From NCBI RefSeq assembly GCF_018131225.1, contig NZ_JAFCMM010000001.1, positions 2,728,001-2,792,000 on the forward strand: 64,000 nucleotides of DNA, given 5' to 3'. How positions within the stretch are numbered: the stretch's first letter is position 1; each line of letters begins with the position of its first letter. The position numbers and the translations under genes are program-made. Below are positions 30,514-39,435 of the stretch, piece by piece. The stretch comes from Bradyrhizobium sp. U87765 SZCCT0048 (lineage in GTDB: Bacteria; Pseudomonadota; Alphaproteobacteria; Rhizobiales; Xanthobacteraceae). The notes beneath the pieces were generated by a model. It made no database searches. It saw nothing but the letters and a program-made list of their open reading frames with translations, and had not been told where the DNA came from.

Positions 30514-31515
30514 ATGTCTTCTGCCAACACGCCCGCCACCACCTCCGCCGCTTCCCAGCCAATCCACGCCAAGGTGGTGATCATCGGATCCGGGCCGGCT
30601 GGTTATACCGCCGCGATCTATGCGGCCCGGGCGATGCTCGAGCCCATCCTGATCCAGGGCATCCAGCCCGGCGGCCAGCTCACGATCACCACCGATGTGG
30701 AGAACTACCCGGGCTTCGCCGACGTCATCCAGGGTCCCTGGCTGATGGAGCAGATGGAGAAGCAGGCCACCCATGTCGGCACGCGGATCGTCACCGACCA
30801 CGTCAACAAGCTCGAGCTCGGGCGCCGTCCGTTCCGCATCACCTGCGACTCCGGCGACGTCTACATCGCCGAGACCGTGATCCTGGCGACCGGCGCGCAG
30901 GCGCGCTGGCTCGGCTTGCCGTCGGAAGAAACCTTCAAGGGCTTCGGAGTCTCGGCCTGCGCCACCTGCGACGGCTTCTTCTACCGCAACAAGGAAGTGT
31001 TCGTGGTCGGCGGCGGCAACACCGCCGTCGAGGAAGCGCTGTTCCTCACCAACTTCGCCTCCCAGGTCACGCTGGTGCATCGCCGCGACTCGCTGCGGGC
31101 CGAGCGCATCCTGCAGGACCGCCTGTTCAAGCATCCCAAGATCAAGGTGATCTGGGACACCGCGGTCGAGGAGATCCGCGGCGCCCAGAACCCGTCGAAG
31201 GTCACCCATATCCGCCTGAAGAACCTGAAGACCGGCGCGGTCAACGACCTGCCGGCAGACGGCGTCTTCGTCGCCATCGGACATGCGCCTGCGACCGATC
31301 TGGTCGCCGGCCAGCTCAAACTCAAACCGTCGGGCTATGTCGAGATCGCCCCGCATTCGACCGCGACCTCCGTGCCGGGCGTCTTCGCCGCCGGCGACGT
31401 CGCGGACGAGACCTATCGGCAGGCAGTGACCGCCGCCGGGCTCGGTTGCATGGCCGCTCTGGAAGCAGAGCGCTTCATCCATGCCGCCGCCAGCGAGCGC
31501 GCGGCCGCCGAGTAG
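30514..31515 (+). CDS. trxB: Thioredoxin-disulfide reductase TrxB
   Basis: FAD enzyme that reduces thioredoxin with NADPH. The FAD-binding GSGPAGYTAAIYAAR is near residue 30, the redox-active CATC lies in SACATCDGFFY, the NADPH-binding GGGNTAVEEALFL follows, and the C-terminal FAD motif FAAGDVADETYRQAVTAAG is complete. At 333 residues it is slightly longer than E. coli TrxB because of about 15 extra N-terminal residues (SSANTPATTSAASQP). A LysR-type gene follows 22 nt downstream and may share the transcript. MsrB at the start of the window is one end-user of this electron route. Confidence 0.97.
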   Translation: MSSANTPATTSAASQPIHAKVVIIGSGPAGYTAAIYAARAMLEPILIQGIQPGGQLTITTDVENYPGFADVIQGPWLMEQMEKQATHVGTRIVTDHVNKLELGRRPFRITCDSGDVYIAETVILATGAQARWLGLPSEETFKGFGVSACATCDGFFYRNKEVFVVGGGNTAVEEALFLTNFASQVTLVHRRDSLRAERILQDRLFKHPKIKVIWDTAVEEIRGAQNPSKVTHIRLKNLKTGAVNDLPADGVFVAIGHAPATDLVAGQLKLKPSGYVEIAPHSTATSVPGVFAAGDVADETYRQAVTAAGLGCMAALEAERFIHAAASERAAAE

Positions 31516-31537
31516 AGCGAATGGACGGACAAGTTTG

Positions 31538-32461
31538 ATGCCTCAGAATCGTCACGGATCGATATCGATGGATTGGGACAAGCTAAAGGTCTTTCATGCT
31601 GCAGCGGAAGCCGGCAGCTTTACCCACGCGGGAGAGCAATTGGGGTTGTCCCAGTCCGCTGTGTCCCGCCAGGTCAGCGCGCTGGAGCAGGAGCTGTCGG
31701 TCTCGCTGTTTCATCGCCATGCCCGCGGCCTCATCCTGACCGAACAGGGCGACCTGCTGTTTCGCACCGCCCACGACGTCTTCATGCAGTTGCAGGCGGC
31801 ACGCGCCAAGCTGACCGACAGCCGCGAGCGTCCGAGCGGCGAGCTCAAGGTCACCACCACCCCCGGCGTCGGCATCAACTGGCTTATTCCGCGTCTCGGC
31901 GAATTCACCTCGCTGTATCCAGAGATCCGCGTGCAGCTGATGGTCACGGACGAGGAACTCGACCTGTCGATGCGCGAGGCCGATGTCGCGATCCGCACCC
32001 GCAAGCCGACCCAGCCCGACCTCATTCAGCGCAAGCTGTTCTCGATCGGCTTTCACGCCTACTGCTCGCCGGAATACATCAAGCGCTTCGGCACACCGCG
32101 CACGCTCGACGATCTGGACAGCCACCGCATCATCATCCTCAGCGACTCGCAGGTTCCGTCCCACCTGCAGAACCGCGCCTGGCTGATCGAGGCAGGCCGC
32201 AACGGTTCGGGTCCGCGCGAGCCGTACTTCAAGGTCAACAACATCCTCGGCCTGCTGCGCGGTTGCCAGCAGGGCCTCGGCATCGCTGCACTGCCCGACT
32301 ACCTCGTCGACGAGAACAGCCGCCTCGTGCAGCTGTTCGGCGAAGCCGACTCGATCCAGCTCGACACCTACTTCGTCTATCCGGAAGAGCTGAAAACCGT
32401 TGCCCGCGTGCAGGTTTTCCGCGACTTCGTGGTGAGCAAGGCGCAGCGCTGGCCATCATGA
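31538..32461 (+). CDS. LysR-type transcriptional regulator
   Basis: Winged-helix N-terminal domain (WDKLKVFHAAAEAGSFTHAGEQLGLSQSAVSRQV) and a periplasmic-binding-like effector domain (about residues 100-290). The HTH is well conserved, and LFHRHARGLILTEQGDLLF follows as in the family. The start at 31538 (MPQNRHGSISMDWD) is used, but the ATG ten codons later (31568, MDWDKLK) is also plausible; neither has a strong Shine-Dalgarno. It begins 22 nt after trxB, an arrangement that suggests co-transcription and perhaps a redox-linked regulon. Effector unknown. A hairpin without a T-run lies 20 nt after the stop. Confidence 0.9.
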   Translation: MPQNRHGSISMDWDKLKVFHAAAEAGSFTHAGEQLGLSQSAVSRQVSALEQELSVSLFHRHARGLILTEQGDLLFRTAHDVFMQLQAARAKLTDSRERPSGELKVTTTPGVGINWLIPRLGEFTSLYPEIRVQLMVTDEELDLSMREADVAIRTRKPTQPDLIQRKLFSIGFHAYCSPEYIKRFGTPRTLDDLDSHRIIILSDSQVPSHLQNRAWLIEAGRNGSGPREPYFKVNNILGLLRGCQQGLGIAALPDYLVDENSRLVQLFGEADSIQLDTYFVYPEELKTVARVQVFRDFVVSKAQRWPS

Positions 32462-32481
32462 TCCTGTGATTGCTCCCGCCA

Positions 32482-32506
32482 ACTCCGCATGACTGACATG
32501 CGGAGT
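32482..32506 (+). other. Hairpin downstream of lysR-type gene
   Basis: A perfect 10-bp inverted repeat (ACTCCGCATG / CATGCGGAGT) with a 5-nt loop. No T-run follows; a weak terminator or mRNA 3' structure for the trxB-lysR unit. Confidence 0.55.
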
Positions 32507-32539
32507 GGGCTGTTGCCGCATGACGCGAACAGGAATCAA

Positions 32540-32623
32540 ATGAACCCACTGAACGCTTGCGGTTGCGCATCGTCCCCCTCCTCCAGTGACCGCGGGGCTT
32601 CAGCTATCCCTCTTGGAAGGTGA
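32540..32623 (+). CDS. Possible 27-codon small ORF
   Basis: ATG with AGGA six nt upstream, then 27 codons rich in Ser, Ala and Gly, with a CGC triplet near the N-terminus (MNPLNACGCASSPSSS). It sits in an otherwise gene-free stretch that ends in a strong plus-strand terminator about 30 nt after the stop codon. It may be the product of a small mRNA or just sequence within a non-coding RNA. No family is recognised. Confidence 0.25.
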   Translation: MNPLNACGCASSPSSSDRGASAIPLGR

Positions 32624-32654
32624 TTGTGTCGGCCTCTCATGGCCATAACTGACC

Positions 32655-32688
32655 AGCCGGGCTCGCAAGAGTCCGGCTTTTTCTTTTT
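32655..32688 (+). terminator. Rho-independent terminator, plus strand only
   Basis: A 10-bp stem (AGCCGGGCTC / GAGTCCGGCT, one G-T pair) closed by a GCAA tetraloop, followed by TTTTTCTTTTT. It is too far (195 nt) from the lysR stop to be its primary terminator and points to a separate short plus-strand transcript. Confidence 0.85.
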
Positions 32689-32728
32689 GCGCCGCTCGCT
32701 TCCTGCGCTCTTCGCTTTTGCGAACAAC

Positions 32729-32801
32729 TGAACGCCGACGCGATGGCCGGCGTTCACGTCCAATGTCGTTTTGTTGCCATGCGTGATGGGAACACGCATG
32801 G
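32729..32801. other. Two hairpins downstream of the copper ATPase gene
   Basis: TGAACGCCG / CGGCGTTCA (9 bp, 32729-32756) and CCATGCGTG / CACGCATGG (9 bp, 32777-32801). The second begins 15 nt after the copper-ATPase stop on the minus strand and probably ends or protects that transcript. Neither has a good T-run. Confidence 0.5.
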
Positions 32802-32815
32802 CGCAGGAAGCGCAG

Positions 32816-35275
32816 CTACAGACGCAGCCGCGCCAGCCGCAACGCATTAGCGATCACACTGAACGACGACAGTGCCATCGCCGCGGCCCCGACCATCGGT
32901 GACAGCAAAAGGCCGAACACCGGGTAGAGCACGCCGGCGGCGATGGGCACCCCTGCAGCATTGTAGACAAACGCAAACGCGAGGTTCTGCCGGATGTTGC
33001 GCATGGTCGCCTGCGACAGTGCCCGTGCCTGCACGAGGCCATTGAGATCGCCGCGAAGCAGTGTGATGCCCGCGCTCTCGATGGCGACGTCGGTGCCGCC
33101 CCCCATCGCAATACCGACATCGGCACTGGCCAGCGCCGGCGCGTCGTTGATGCCATCGCCAGCCATCGCGACGCGCCGTCCCTCCGCCTTCAACCGCTCC
33201 ACCACCGCGCCCTTGCGCTCGGGCAGCACGCCAGCCTCGATCTCGTCGATGCCGAGGCTGCGCGCGACGGCTCTTGCCGTCGCTTCGTGGTCACCCGTCA
33301 GCATGATGATCCGCAAGCCTTCCTTGCGCAGCGCATCGAGCGCGGCCCGCGCACCAGCCTTGACGGGATCGGCGATCGCGATCACGCCGGCAGCCTTCCC
33401 GTCGACAGCGACATGGATCACCGTGGCGCCATCCACGCGCCGCTGCTCGGCCTGCACTTCGAGCGCGGCCACGTCGACGCCGTTTTCGGCCATCAGCATC
33501 GCATTGCCGAGCAAGACCCCTCGTCCGTCGACAAGGCCAGACGCGCCCTTGCCGACCGGTGACTGAAAGTCCGCGACATCCGCCAGAGTCAGCCCCCGCG
33601 CCTTTGCTTCCGCGAGGATGGCATGGCCGAGCGGATGCTCGCTGGCGCGCTCGACGCTGGCCGCGAGCCGCAGCAGTTCCGGCTCTGCGACATCGCCGGC
33701 AGCGACCACGGCGACCACCTTCGGCTTGCCTTCGGTCAGTGTGCCGGTCTTGTCGATCACCAGGGTGTTCACCGCCTCCATGCGCTCGAGCGCGTCTGCA
33801 TCGCGGATCAGGATACCTGCTCGCGCGCCGCGGCCGACACCAACCATGATCGACATTGGCGTCGCCAGCCCGAGCGCACACGGACAGGCGATGATCAGCA
33901 CGGTGACCGCGGCCACGAGGCCGAACGACAGCCGCGGCTCCGGTCCGAACATCGCCCAGGCCGCGAAGGCCAGCACGGCCACGGCGATGACCGCCGGCAC
34001 GAACCAGCCGGCGACGCGGTCGGCGAGCCGCTGGATCGGCGCGCGCGAACGCTGCGCCCGCGCCACCATGTCGACGATGCGTGCCAGCATGGTGTCGCGG
34101 CCGACCTTTTCGGCCTTCATCACGAGACCGCCGCTCTGGTTGAGCGTGCCGCCGATCACCGCGGCGCCCTCGCCCTTGCCCACCGGCATCGCCTCGCCGG
34201 TCACCATCGATTCATCGATGCTGGAGCGGCCCTCGACGATGACGCCATCGACCGGAATGGTCTCGCCGGGGCGGACCCGCAGCAGGTCGCCGGCGACCAC
34301 GTCTTCCAACTGCACGTCCTCGTCGCCGCCGGCACCGATCCGCCGCGCCATCTTCGGCGCGAGACCAAGCAGCGCCTTGATCGCCCCCGACGTGCGTTCA
34401 CGCGCGCGCAGCTCCAGCAGTTGCCCGAGCAGCACCAGCACGGTGATCACCGCCGCCGCCTCGAAATACACCGCCACTGCGCCGTGATGGTCGCGGAACG
34501 CATCCGGAAACACCTGCGGCGCAAAGGTTGCGACCACGCTATAGAGCCACGCCACGCCGGTGCCCATGGCGATCAGCGTGAACATGTTGAGATGGCCGGT
34601 CTGCAGCGAACGATAGCCGCGCACGAAGAACGGAGCGCCCGCCCAGGCAACCACCGGCGTCGCCAGCGCGAGCAGCACCCAGTTGGCATAGGGCGCGGCG
34701 ATAATCGACACCCCGGCAAGGTGAGCCGCCATGTCGATGACCGCAACCGGGATCGTCAGCACCAGCGCGATCCAGAATCGGCGGGTCATGTCCACGAGCT
34801 CTGGATCCGGCTTGTCGTCCAGCGTCACCATCTCCGGCTCGAGCGCCATGCCGCAGATCGGGCACGAACCGGGACCGACCTGGCGCACCTCCGGATGCAT
34901 CGGGCAGGTGTAGATCGCATCGGCGGCGACGGGCTGCGACGATGGTCGCTTCAGCTTCGGCGCCGGCGGCGTGCGTGACAGATAGGTCTGCGGATCGGCC
35001 TCGAACTTGGTGCGGCAGCCGGCCGAGCAGAACAGATATTCTTGGCCATCGTGCGTGAAGCGGTGCCTGGCCGTCGCCGGATCGACGCTCATGCCACAGA
35101 CCGGATCGATCGCAAGCGCCGCGGCTGCGTCGTGATGATGGTGATGGTGGCCATGGACGCCGTGATGATCGGCATGGTCATGTTGACAGCAGGAATGCGA
35201 CGGCGGCGGCGCGGCCGCGCCGGCAGGCCCCTCATGGGCGCAACAGGACCCGTCGTTCTTCCCCGCTGTCGACAT
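32816..35275 (-). CDS. copA: Copper-exporting P1B-type ATPase (CopA-like) with YHS and HMBD sensor domains
   Basis: Pumps Cu+ out of the cytoplasm using ATP. The 819-residue protein has a His/Cys-rich N-terminus (residues 26-48, with a run of six His), a YHS domain (residues 57-100, CGM and CSAGC), and a heavy-metal-binding domain (residues 122-148, YTCPMHPEV and [10 protein letters not shown]). Then come about eight helices with the CPC transport motif (C464/C466), phosphorylated D508 in DKTGT, and the ATP-binding HPLG and [10 protein letters not shown] segments. No classical HMA ferredoxin-like metal domain is seen; the YHS and HMBD modules replace it. GGAGGAG precedes the ATG. The divergent CsoR gene and shared operator indicate copper induction. 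Confidence 0.93.
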   Translation of the reverse strand: MSTAGKNDGSCCAHEGPAGAAAPPPSHSCCQHDHADHHGVHGHHHHHHDAAAALAIDPVCGMSVDPATARHRFTHDGQEYLFCSAGCRTKFEADPQTYLSRTPPAPKLKRPSSQPVAADAIYTCPMHPEVRQVGPGSCPICGMALEPEMVTLDDKPDPELVDMTRRFWIALVLTIPVAVIDMAAHLAGVSIIAAPYANWVLLALATPVVAWAGAPFFVRGYRSLQTGHLNMFTLIAMGTGVAWLYSVVATFAPQVFPDAFRDHHGAVAVYFEAAAVITVLVLLGQLLELRARERTSGAIKALLGLAPKMARRIGAGGDEDVQLEDVVAGDLLRVRPGETIPVDGVIVEGRSSIDESMVTGEAMPVGKGEGAAVIGGTLNQSGGLVMKAEKVGRDTMLARIVDMVARAQRSRAPIQRLADRVAGWFVPAVIAVAVLAFAAWAMFGPEPRLSFGLVAAVTVLIIACPCALGLATPMSIMVGVGRGARAGILIRDADALERMEAVNTLVIDKTGTLTEGKPKVVAVVAAGDVAEPELLRLAASVERASEHPLGHAILAEAKARGLTLADVADFQSPVGKGASGLVDGRGVLLGNAMLMAENGVDVAALEVQAEQRRVDGATVIHVAVDGKAAGVIAIADPVKAGARAALDALRKEGLRIIMLTGDHEATARAVARSLGIDEIEAGVLPERKGAVVERLKAEGRRVAMAGDGINDAPALASADVGIAMGGGTDVAIESAGITLLRGDLNGLVQARALSQATMRNIRQNLAFAFVYNAAGVPIAAGVLYPVFGLLLSPMVGAAAMALSSFSVIANALRLARLRL

Positions 35276-35326
35276 CTTGCACTCCTCCGGCGCCGCGCGC
35301 TGCCTGCATCAGGGGCCTTGCAATAC

Positions 35327-35343
35327 ATACCCCATGGGGGTAT
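35327..35343. promoter_or_regulatory. CsoR-type operator
   Basis: ATACCCCATGGGGGTAT: near-perfect palindrome with C/G tracts flanked by AT, the usual shape of CsoR/RcnR-family operators. It lies 51 nt upstream of copA and 9 nt upstream of the csoR start, so one site can control both divergent genes. Confidence 0.8.
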
Positions 35344-35352
35344 ATAGAACCC

Positions 35353-35628
35353 ATGCGCACCGAGATCAAGTCATCCTGTCTGAAACGCCTCAAACGTATC
35401 GAGGGGCAGATTCGCGGTCTCGCCGGGATGGTCGAGGAAGATCGCTATTGCATCGACATCGTGACCCAGATCGCGGCAGCCCGAGCGGCGCTGCGCCGGG
35501 TTGAGGAAGAGGTGCTGCGTGACCACGTCGCCCACTGCGTCGAACACGCCATCAGTTCCGGCGACAAGGCCGAGCAGCGTCGCAAGATCAGCGAGCTGAT
35601 GGACGTGATCAGCCGCGCCGAGCGCTGA
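35353..35628 (+). CDS. csoR: Copper-sensing repressor CsoR (DUF156 family)
   Basis: A small all-helical repressor that releases DNA when Cu+ binds. The copper ligands of the family are all present with correct spacing: C33, H58 and C62 (C-x24-H-x3-C), which separates it from formaldehyde (FrmR) and nickel (RcnR) sensors. The basic N-terminal helix (CLKRLKRIEGQIRGLAGMVEE) is the DNA-contact surface. 91 residues is typical. It starts 9 nt after the operator, so repression likely includes its own gene. Divergent to copA. Confidence 0.93.
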   Translation: MRTEIKSSCLKRLKRIEGQIRGLAGMVEEDRYCIDIVTQIAAARAALRRVEEEVLRDHVAHCVEHAISSGDKAEQRRKISELMDVISRAER

Positions 35629-35840
35629 AACGGCGGTTCCGGTTCCCGTCCTGCTACGTCGGCGTGTCCAGCGCGAGACGCTCGCTCGATCATCGCGATT
35701 GTCACACACATTTCGCCGCGGATCGTTCAAACCATTTACCTTGTTGCACAATCATACCGCCCGCGGCCCTATGCATTTACCTTGCATTACGCCGTATCCC
35801 CGTATGCCCCGAAAGGAGAGACAACCGGGCACGGCTATCC

Positions 35841-38246
35841 ATGTTCAAGGTCTACAACTGCATCGTTACGGCTCATGACCTCAGCCTCGTGGCGCTCGCA
35901 GCCGTCATCTGCGCGCTCGCATCATTCGCGGCCGTGAACCTGCTCCGCCATGCGCGCGGGTCGCGGGGACGGATGCGCGACGTCTGGCTGATGATTGCCG
36001 CGATCTCGACCGGATCCGGCATCTGGGCGACCCATTTCATCGCGATGCTGGCCTTCAGCCCGGGCATTCCAAACCGCTACAACATCATTCTCACGCTGGC
36101 GTCGCTGATCCTGGCGATGCTGATGACCGGCGCCGGCCTTGCGGTATCGCTGCTGCCGAACTGGCGCCCCGGTCCCTGGCTCGGCGGCGCCATCGTCGGA
36201 GGCGGTATCGCAGCCATGCACTACACCGGCATGGCTGCATTCGAGATCCAGGGAATCGTGTTCTGGGATCATGTGCTTGTCCCCGTGTCGATCGCACTCG
36301 GCGCCGTGCTCGGCGCCGTGGCACTGCCGGTCGCCCTGAGCGCCAGATCGCAGACGTGGAAAGCCGCCGGCGCGCTGCTGCTGACGCTCGCCATCGTCAG
36401 CCATCACTTCACCGCGATGGGCGCAGTATCGATCATTCCCGACCCGACCATTCCGATTTCCGAACTGACGATCCCGACCGGATGGCTGGCCGCCGGTGTC
36501 GCCATCGCAAGCTTCAGCATCATCCTGCTGGCGTTGGCCGGCGTCGCGCTCGACATCCACGATCGCCGCCGCTCGGAACTGGAATCGGACCGCATGCAGA
36601 GCCTCGCCAACGCGGCGGTCGAGGGCCTCGTGCTGATCAGTGAAAACGCCATCGTCACGGTCAACAACAGCTTCGCGCGACTGAGCGGCTACAACCTCGA
36701 CGACCTCGCCCACAACAGCCTCTCCACCTGCTTCCCCGACGTCCAGTTGCAGGCCCGCCTGCTGTCATCCTCCGATCAGCCGATCGAGACCGAGCTGCAT
36801 CATCGCAACGGCGCGGTGCTGCCGGTGGAAGTGATCCTGCGGCCGATGAATTACGGTGGCCGGCCGCATCACGTGATCGCGGTGCGCGATCTGCGGGCCC
36901 GCAAGGAAGCCGAACGCCACATCCGCTATCTCGCCCATCACGACGCGCTGACCTCGCTGCCCAACCGCAGCCACTTCAATGCGCGGCTCGATCAGGAAAT
37001 TACGCTTGCACTGGCGCGGGGCGAACGGCTTGCAGTCCTCTGCCTCGATCTCGACCGCTTCAAGGAGATCAACGACCTGTTCGGCCACGCCGCCGGCGAC
37101 AAGGTGCTGCAGACGGTCGCCGAGCGTGTGACCACGCTACTCGGCGAACGCCAGATGATGGCGCGCCTCGGCGGCGACGAGTTCGCCATCCTGGTCCCCG
37201 AGCTGGCGGGGCCGACGACGGCCGGCCGGCTCGCCGAGGACGTGCTCGATGCGCTGCGCCAGGAAATCGGCGATTCCGACCCCGAGGGCATCCTCTGCAG
37301 CATCGGCATTGCGCTGTTCCCTGATGACGCGCGCGACCGCGAGGGTCTGCTTACCCACGCCGACACCGCGCTCTATCGCGCCAAGACCGAGGGGCGCTCG
37401 ACCTTCCGCTTCTTCGAGGCGAAGATGGGCGTCGAGGTGCGCGACCGCCGCGAACTCGAGCACGACCTGCGCCACGCCACCGCGCGCGGCGAACTGCGTC
37501 TCGTCTACCAGCCGCAGCAGGATATCCAGAATCACGAAGTCACCGGCTTCGAGGCTCTGCTGCGCTGGCATCATCCGCAGCGCGGCCTGGTGTCGCCAGC
37601 GACCTTTATTCCGATCGCCGAGGAGACCGGCTCGATCATCGAGATCGGCAACTGGGTGCTGCGCGAGGCCTGCCGCGAGGCAGCATCATGGTCGCGCCCC
37701 CTGACCATCGCCATCAACGTCTCGGCCGTGCAGATCCACAGCGCCAACTTCGCGCAGATCGTACACCAGACGCTGCTGGAAACCGGGTTGTCGCCGGGGC
37801 GGCTCGAAATCGAGATCACCGAGACGGCGCTCGTGCGCGACCTCAACCGCGCGCTGACCACGCTGCGGCAGATCAAGGCATTCGGCATCCGCATCGCGAT
37901 GGACGACTTCGGCACCGGCTACTCGTCGCTGTCCAACCTTCGCGCGTTCCCGTTCGACAAGATCAAGATCGATCGATCGTTCATCACGTCGGTCAACGCC
38001 AATGAGCAGGCCGCGACCATCGTTCGTGCGGTGCTCGGTCTCGGCCGTGGCCTCGGGCTGCCGGTGCTCGCCGAAGGCGTCGAGACCAGCGACGAACTGT
38101 CGTTCCTGCGCAGCGAACACTGCGACGAGGTGCAGGGCTATCTGGTCGGCAAGCCATCGGCGATCGACGTCTTCCGCAACCTCACCCACGATGAGCCCGC
38201 TGCCATCGACACGCCGCCGGTGACCGCAACGGCGCGCGTGGCCTGA
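35841..38246 (+). CDS. MHYT-PAS-GGDEF-EAL cyclic-di-GMP protein
   Basis: A membrane-bound c-di-GMP enzyme of 801 residues. Residues ~5-245 hold seven hydrophobic segments with MHYT-type motifs (THFIAM, MHYTGMAA, HHFTAMGA), proposed to bind copper or sense O2/CO/NO. A PAS domain follows (~255-360), then a diguanylate cyclase domain with intact GGDEF (444-448) and a phosphodiesterase domain with intact EAL (571-573). Both activities could work. The ATG at 35841 is used; AAAGGAGAG lies about 20 nt upstream, rather far. The adjacent copper genes make a copper link worth considering, but that is inference. A bidirectional terminator follows. Confidence 0.93.
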   Translation: MFKVYNCIVTAHDLSLVALAAVICALASFAAVNLLRHARGSRGRMRDVWLMIAAISTGSGIWATHFIAMLAFSPGIPNRYNIILTLASLILAMLMTGAGLAVSLLPNWRPGPWLGGAIVGGGIAAMHYTGMAAFEIQGIVFWDHVLVPVSIALGAVLGAVALPVALSARSQTWKAAGALLLTLAIVSHHFTAMGAVSIIPDPTIPISELTIPTGWLAAGVAIASFSIILLALAGVALDIHDRRRSELESDRMQSLANAAVEGLVLISENAIVTVNNSFARLSGYNLDDLAHNSLSTCFPDVQLQARLLSSSDQPIETELHHRNGAVLPVEVILRPMNYGGRPHHVIAVRDLRARKEAERHIRYLAHHDALTSLPNRSHFNARLDQEITLALARGERLAVLCLDLDRFKEINDLFGHAAGDKVLQTVAERVTTLLGERQMMARLGGDEFAILVPELAGPTTAGRLAEDVLDALRQEIGDSDPEGILCSIGIALFPDDARDREGLLTHADTALYRAKTEGRSTFRFFEAKMGVEVRDRRELEHDLRHATARGELRLVYQPQQDIQNHEVTGFEALLRWHHPQRGLVSPATFIPIAEETGSIIEIGNWVLREACREAASWSRPLTIAINVSAVQIHSANFAQIVHQTLLETGLSPGRLEIEITETALVRDLNRALTTLRQIKAFGIRIAMDDFGTGYSSLSNLRAFPFDKIKIDRSFITSVNANEQAATIVRAVLGLGRGLGLPVLAEGVETSDELSFLRSEHCDEVQGYLVGKPSAIDVFRNLTHDEPAAIDTPPVTATARVA

Positions 38247-38267
38247 CCATCGCGATCGCCCAAACGA

Positions 38268-38292
38268 AAAACGCGCGAGACCCGCGCGTTTT
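38268..38292. terminator. Bidirectional terminator
   Basis: A perfect 10-bp stem (AAAACGCGCG / CGCGCGTTTT) with a 5-nt loop between the convergent GGDEF/EAL and ParA-like genes. T-tracts on both strands. Confidence 0.88.
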
Positions 38293-38318
38293 ATCTGGCG
38301 AATTGTCGGTTGGAGAAG

Positions 38319-38999
38319 TCAGGCCGCCTGCTTGTGCATCGCGCCGGCGCTCGAAGCCATGCCGCGGATCGCCTTCACAGAACGCTCGATCGCGGACCAC
38401 AGCCGGCTGATCTCGGTCGCCGCGCGGCCTTCCGCATTGTACTCGCGTGCCCCCTCGCCATGGGCCAGCGCCAACAGCAGATCGGCACGGTTGGTCACTT
38501 GCCCGCTCCACACTGGCGCCCTGAACTTGGCGAGTGCTTCGCGTGCGAGCGTGACAATCGGACTTTCCTGATCGTTGCGCATCGCTGGCGCGCCGTTGAT
38601 GACGACGGCGTAGGGCTTGCGTGCCGAACGGCAGGTGGAAATCGTTTCCTGTACGGCATCGATATCGAAGACGCCCGGACGCGCCGGGATCACGACCATC
38701 GTCGCACAGCTGATGGCATCCTCGACGACCGCAGAGGTGTTCGGCGGCGTATCGATGAACACCCACTCGAAACCGTTGCGCTTTGCGGCGGCAACGAGCT
38801 CGCTGACCGAGCGCGAGGCGGTGCGGATCGGCGGCTCGTTGGTGCCGCGCAGCTTCTGCCACAGGCTGAGAGACCCCTGCGGGTCCGCATCGATCAACAG
38901 GCAGGGCTTGGATGTCTTGTGCACATGGGCCGCGAGGTGTGCGGCGAGAGTACTCTTGCCAGAGCCTCCCTTACGCGAAGCAAAAACAATGACGTTCAT
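38319..38999 (-). CDS. Orphan ParA/MinD-type ATPase
   Basis: Deviant Walker-type ATPase with the motif RKGGSGKST at residues 9-17, the LIDADPQGSLSLW switch I region and VFIDTPPN Walker B. These proteins position cargo such as chromosomes, plasmids, chemoreceptor arrays or polyhydroxybutyrate granules. No parB, minC/E or cargo gene lies beside it, so the cargo is unknown; two phasin genes are 3.5 kb away, which leaves a granule link as a guess. GGAGG stands 7 nt before the ATG. A perfect 18-bp palindrome 37 nt upstream may be its operator. 226 residues is short for ParA, typical for orphan types. Confidence 0.88.
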   Translation of the reverse strand: MNVIVFASRKGGSGKSTLAAHLAAHVHKTSKPCLLIDADPQGSLSLWQKLRGTNEPPIRTASRSVSELVAAAKRNGFEWVFIDTPPNTSAVVEDAISCATMVVIPARPGVFDIDAVQETISTCRSARKPYAVVINGAPAMRNDQESPIVTLAREALAKFRAPVWSGQVTNRADLLLALAHGEGAREYNAEGRAATEISRLWSAIERSVKAIRGMASSAGAMHKQAA

Positions 39000-39035
39000 A
39001 GCTTGGCCTCCAGATTGACCCCAGGGCCGAAAAAT

Positions 39036-39053
39036 GAATCAAAATTTTGATTC
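39036..39053. promoter_or_regulatory. Perfect 18-bp palindrome upstream of ParA-like gene
   Basis: GAATCAAAATTTTGATTC, with no spacer and no mismatch, in an AT-rich patch 37 nt upstream of the ParA-like start. Likely an operator for autoregulation or for an unlinked regulator. It does not look like the usual parS sequence (TGTTTCACGTGAAACA). Confidence 0.6.
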
Positions 39054-39435
39054 GTTAAAGCAGAAACTCCGATAGCAAGTCTTGCGTTCGCCGATTTGCA
39101 TCGGGCATCGGCTTTTGAGTCACATCATGCGGCGCAACTGGATTGTGGCAAAAAGTTGATTCAGCTCAGCGTGTTGTCCGATTGCGATGCAACAGCGAAG
39201 CTTGCGTGGCGCGGCGCAAAGCTTTCGCCCCGAGAACACCCGTAACAATGCGTACACACGGCGCAGACTCCGGTGCGTGGTGATTTCACGCCGCGGTCGC
39301 AGCAGTCAGCGGGTCGGATCCGACTGCAGATGCACGGAACGAGAAGCCGACATGAGCATGCATCCGGTGCCGCGATGTTCGCAGCATGCGCCTGCTGGCC
39401 GCGACGGAGCGCCGCAGCCGCGACTGGCACGGTCA
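39054..39435. other. Intergenic, no gene seen
   Basis: 382 nt between the ParA-like promoter region and the stop of the next minus-strand gene. AT content is higher near 39060-39160 and then rises in GC. Only scattered short frames are present, none with family-like composition or a good ribosome-binding site. Confidence 0.5.

Noticed and set aside
32462..32815. Possible 6S RNA or riboswitch
   Set aside because: The region has hairpins and a terminator, but I see neither the long closing stem and central bubble of 6S RNA nor a riboswitch core, and no downstream plus-strand gene that it could regulate.
39036..39053. parS centromere site
   Set aside because: A perfect palindrome near a ParA-like gene, but the sequence differs from the parS consensus and no parB is present; kept only as a regulatory candidate.
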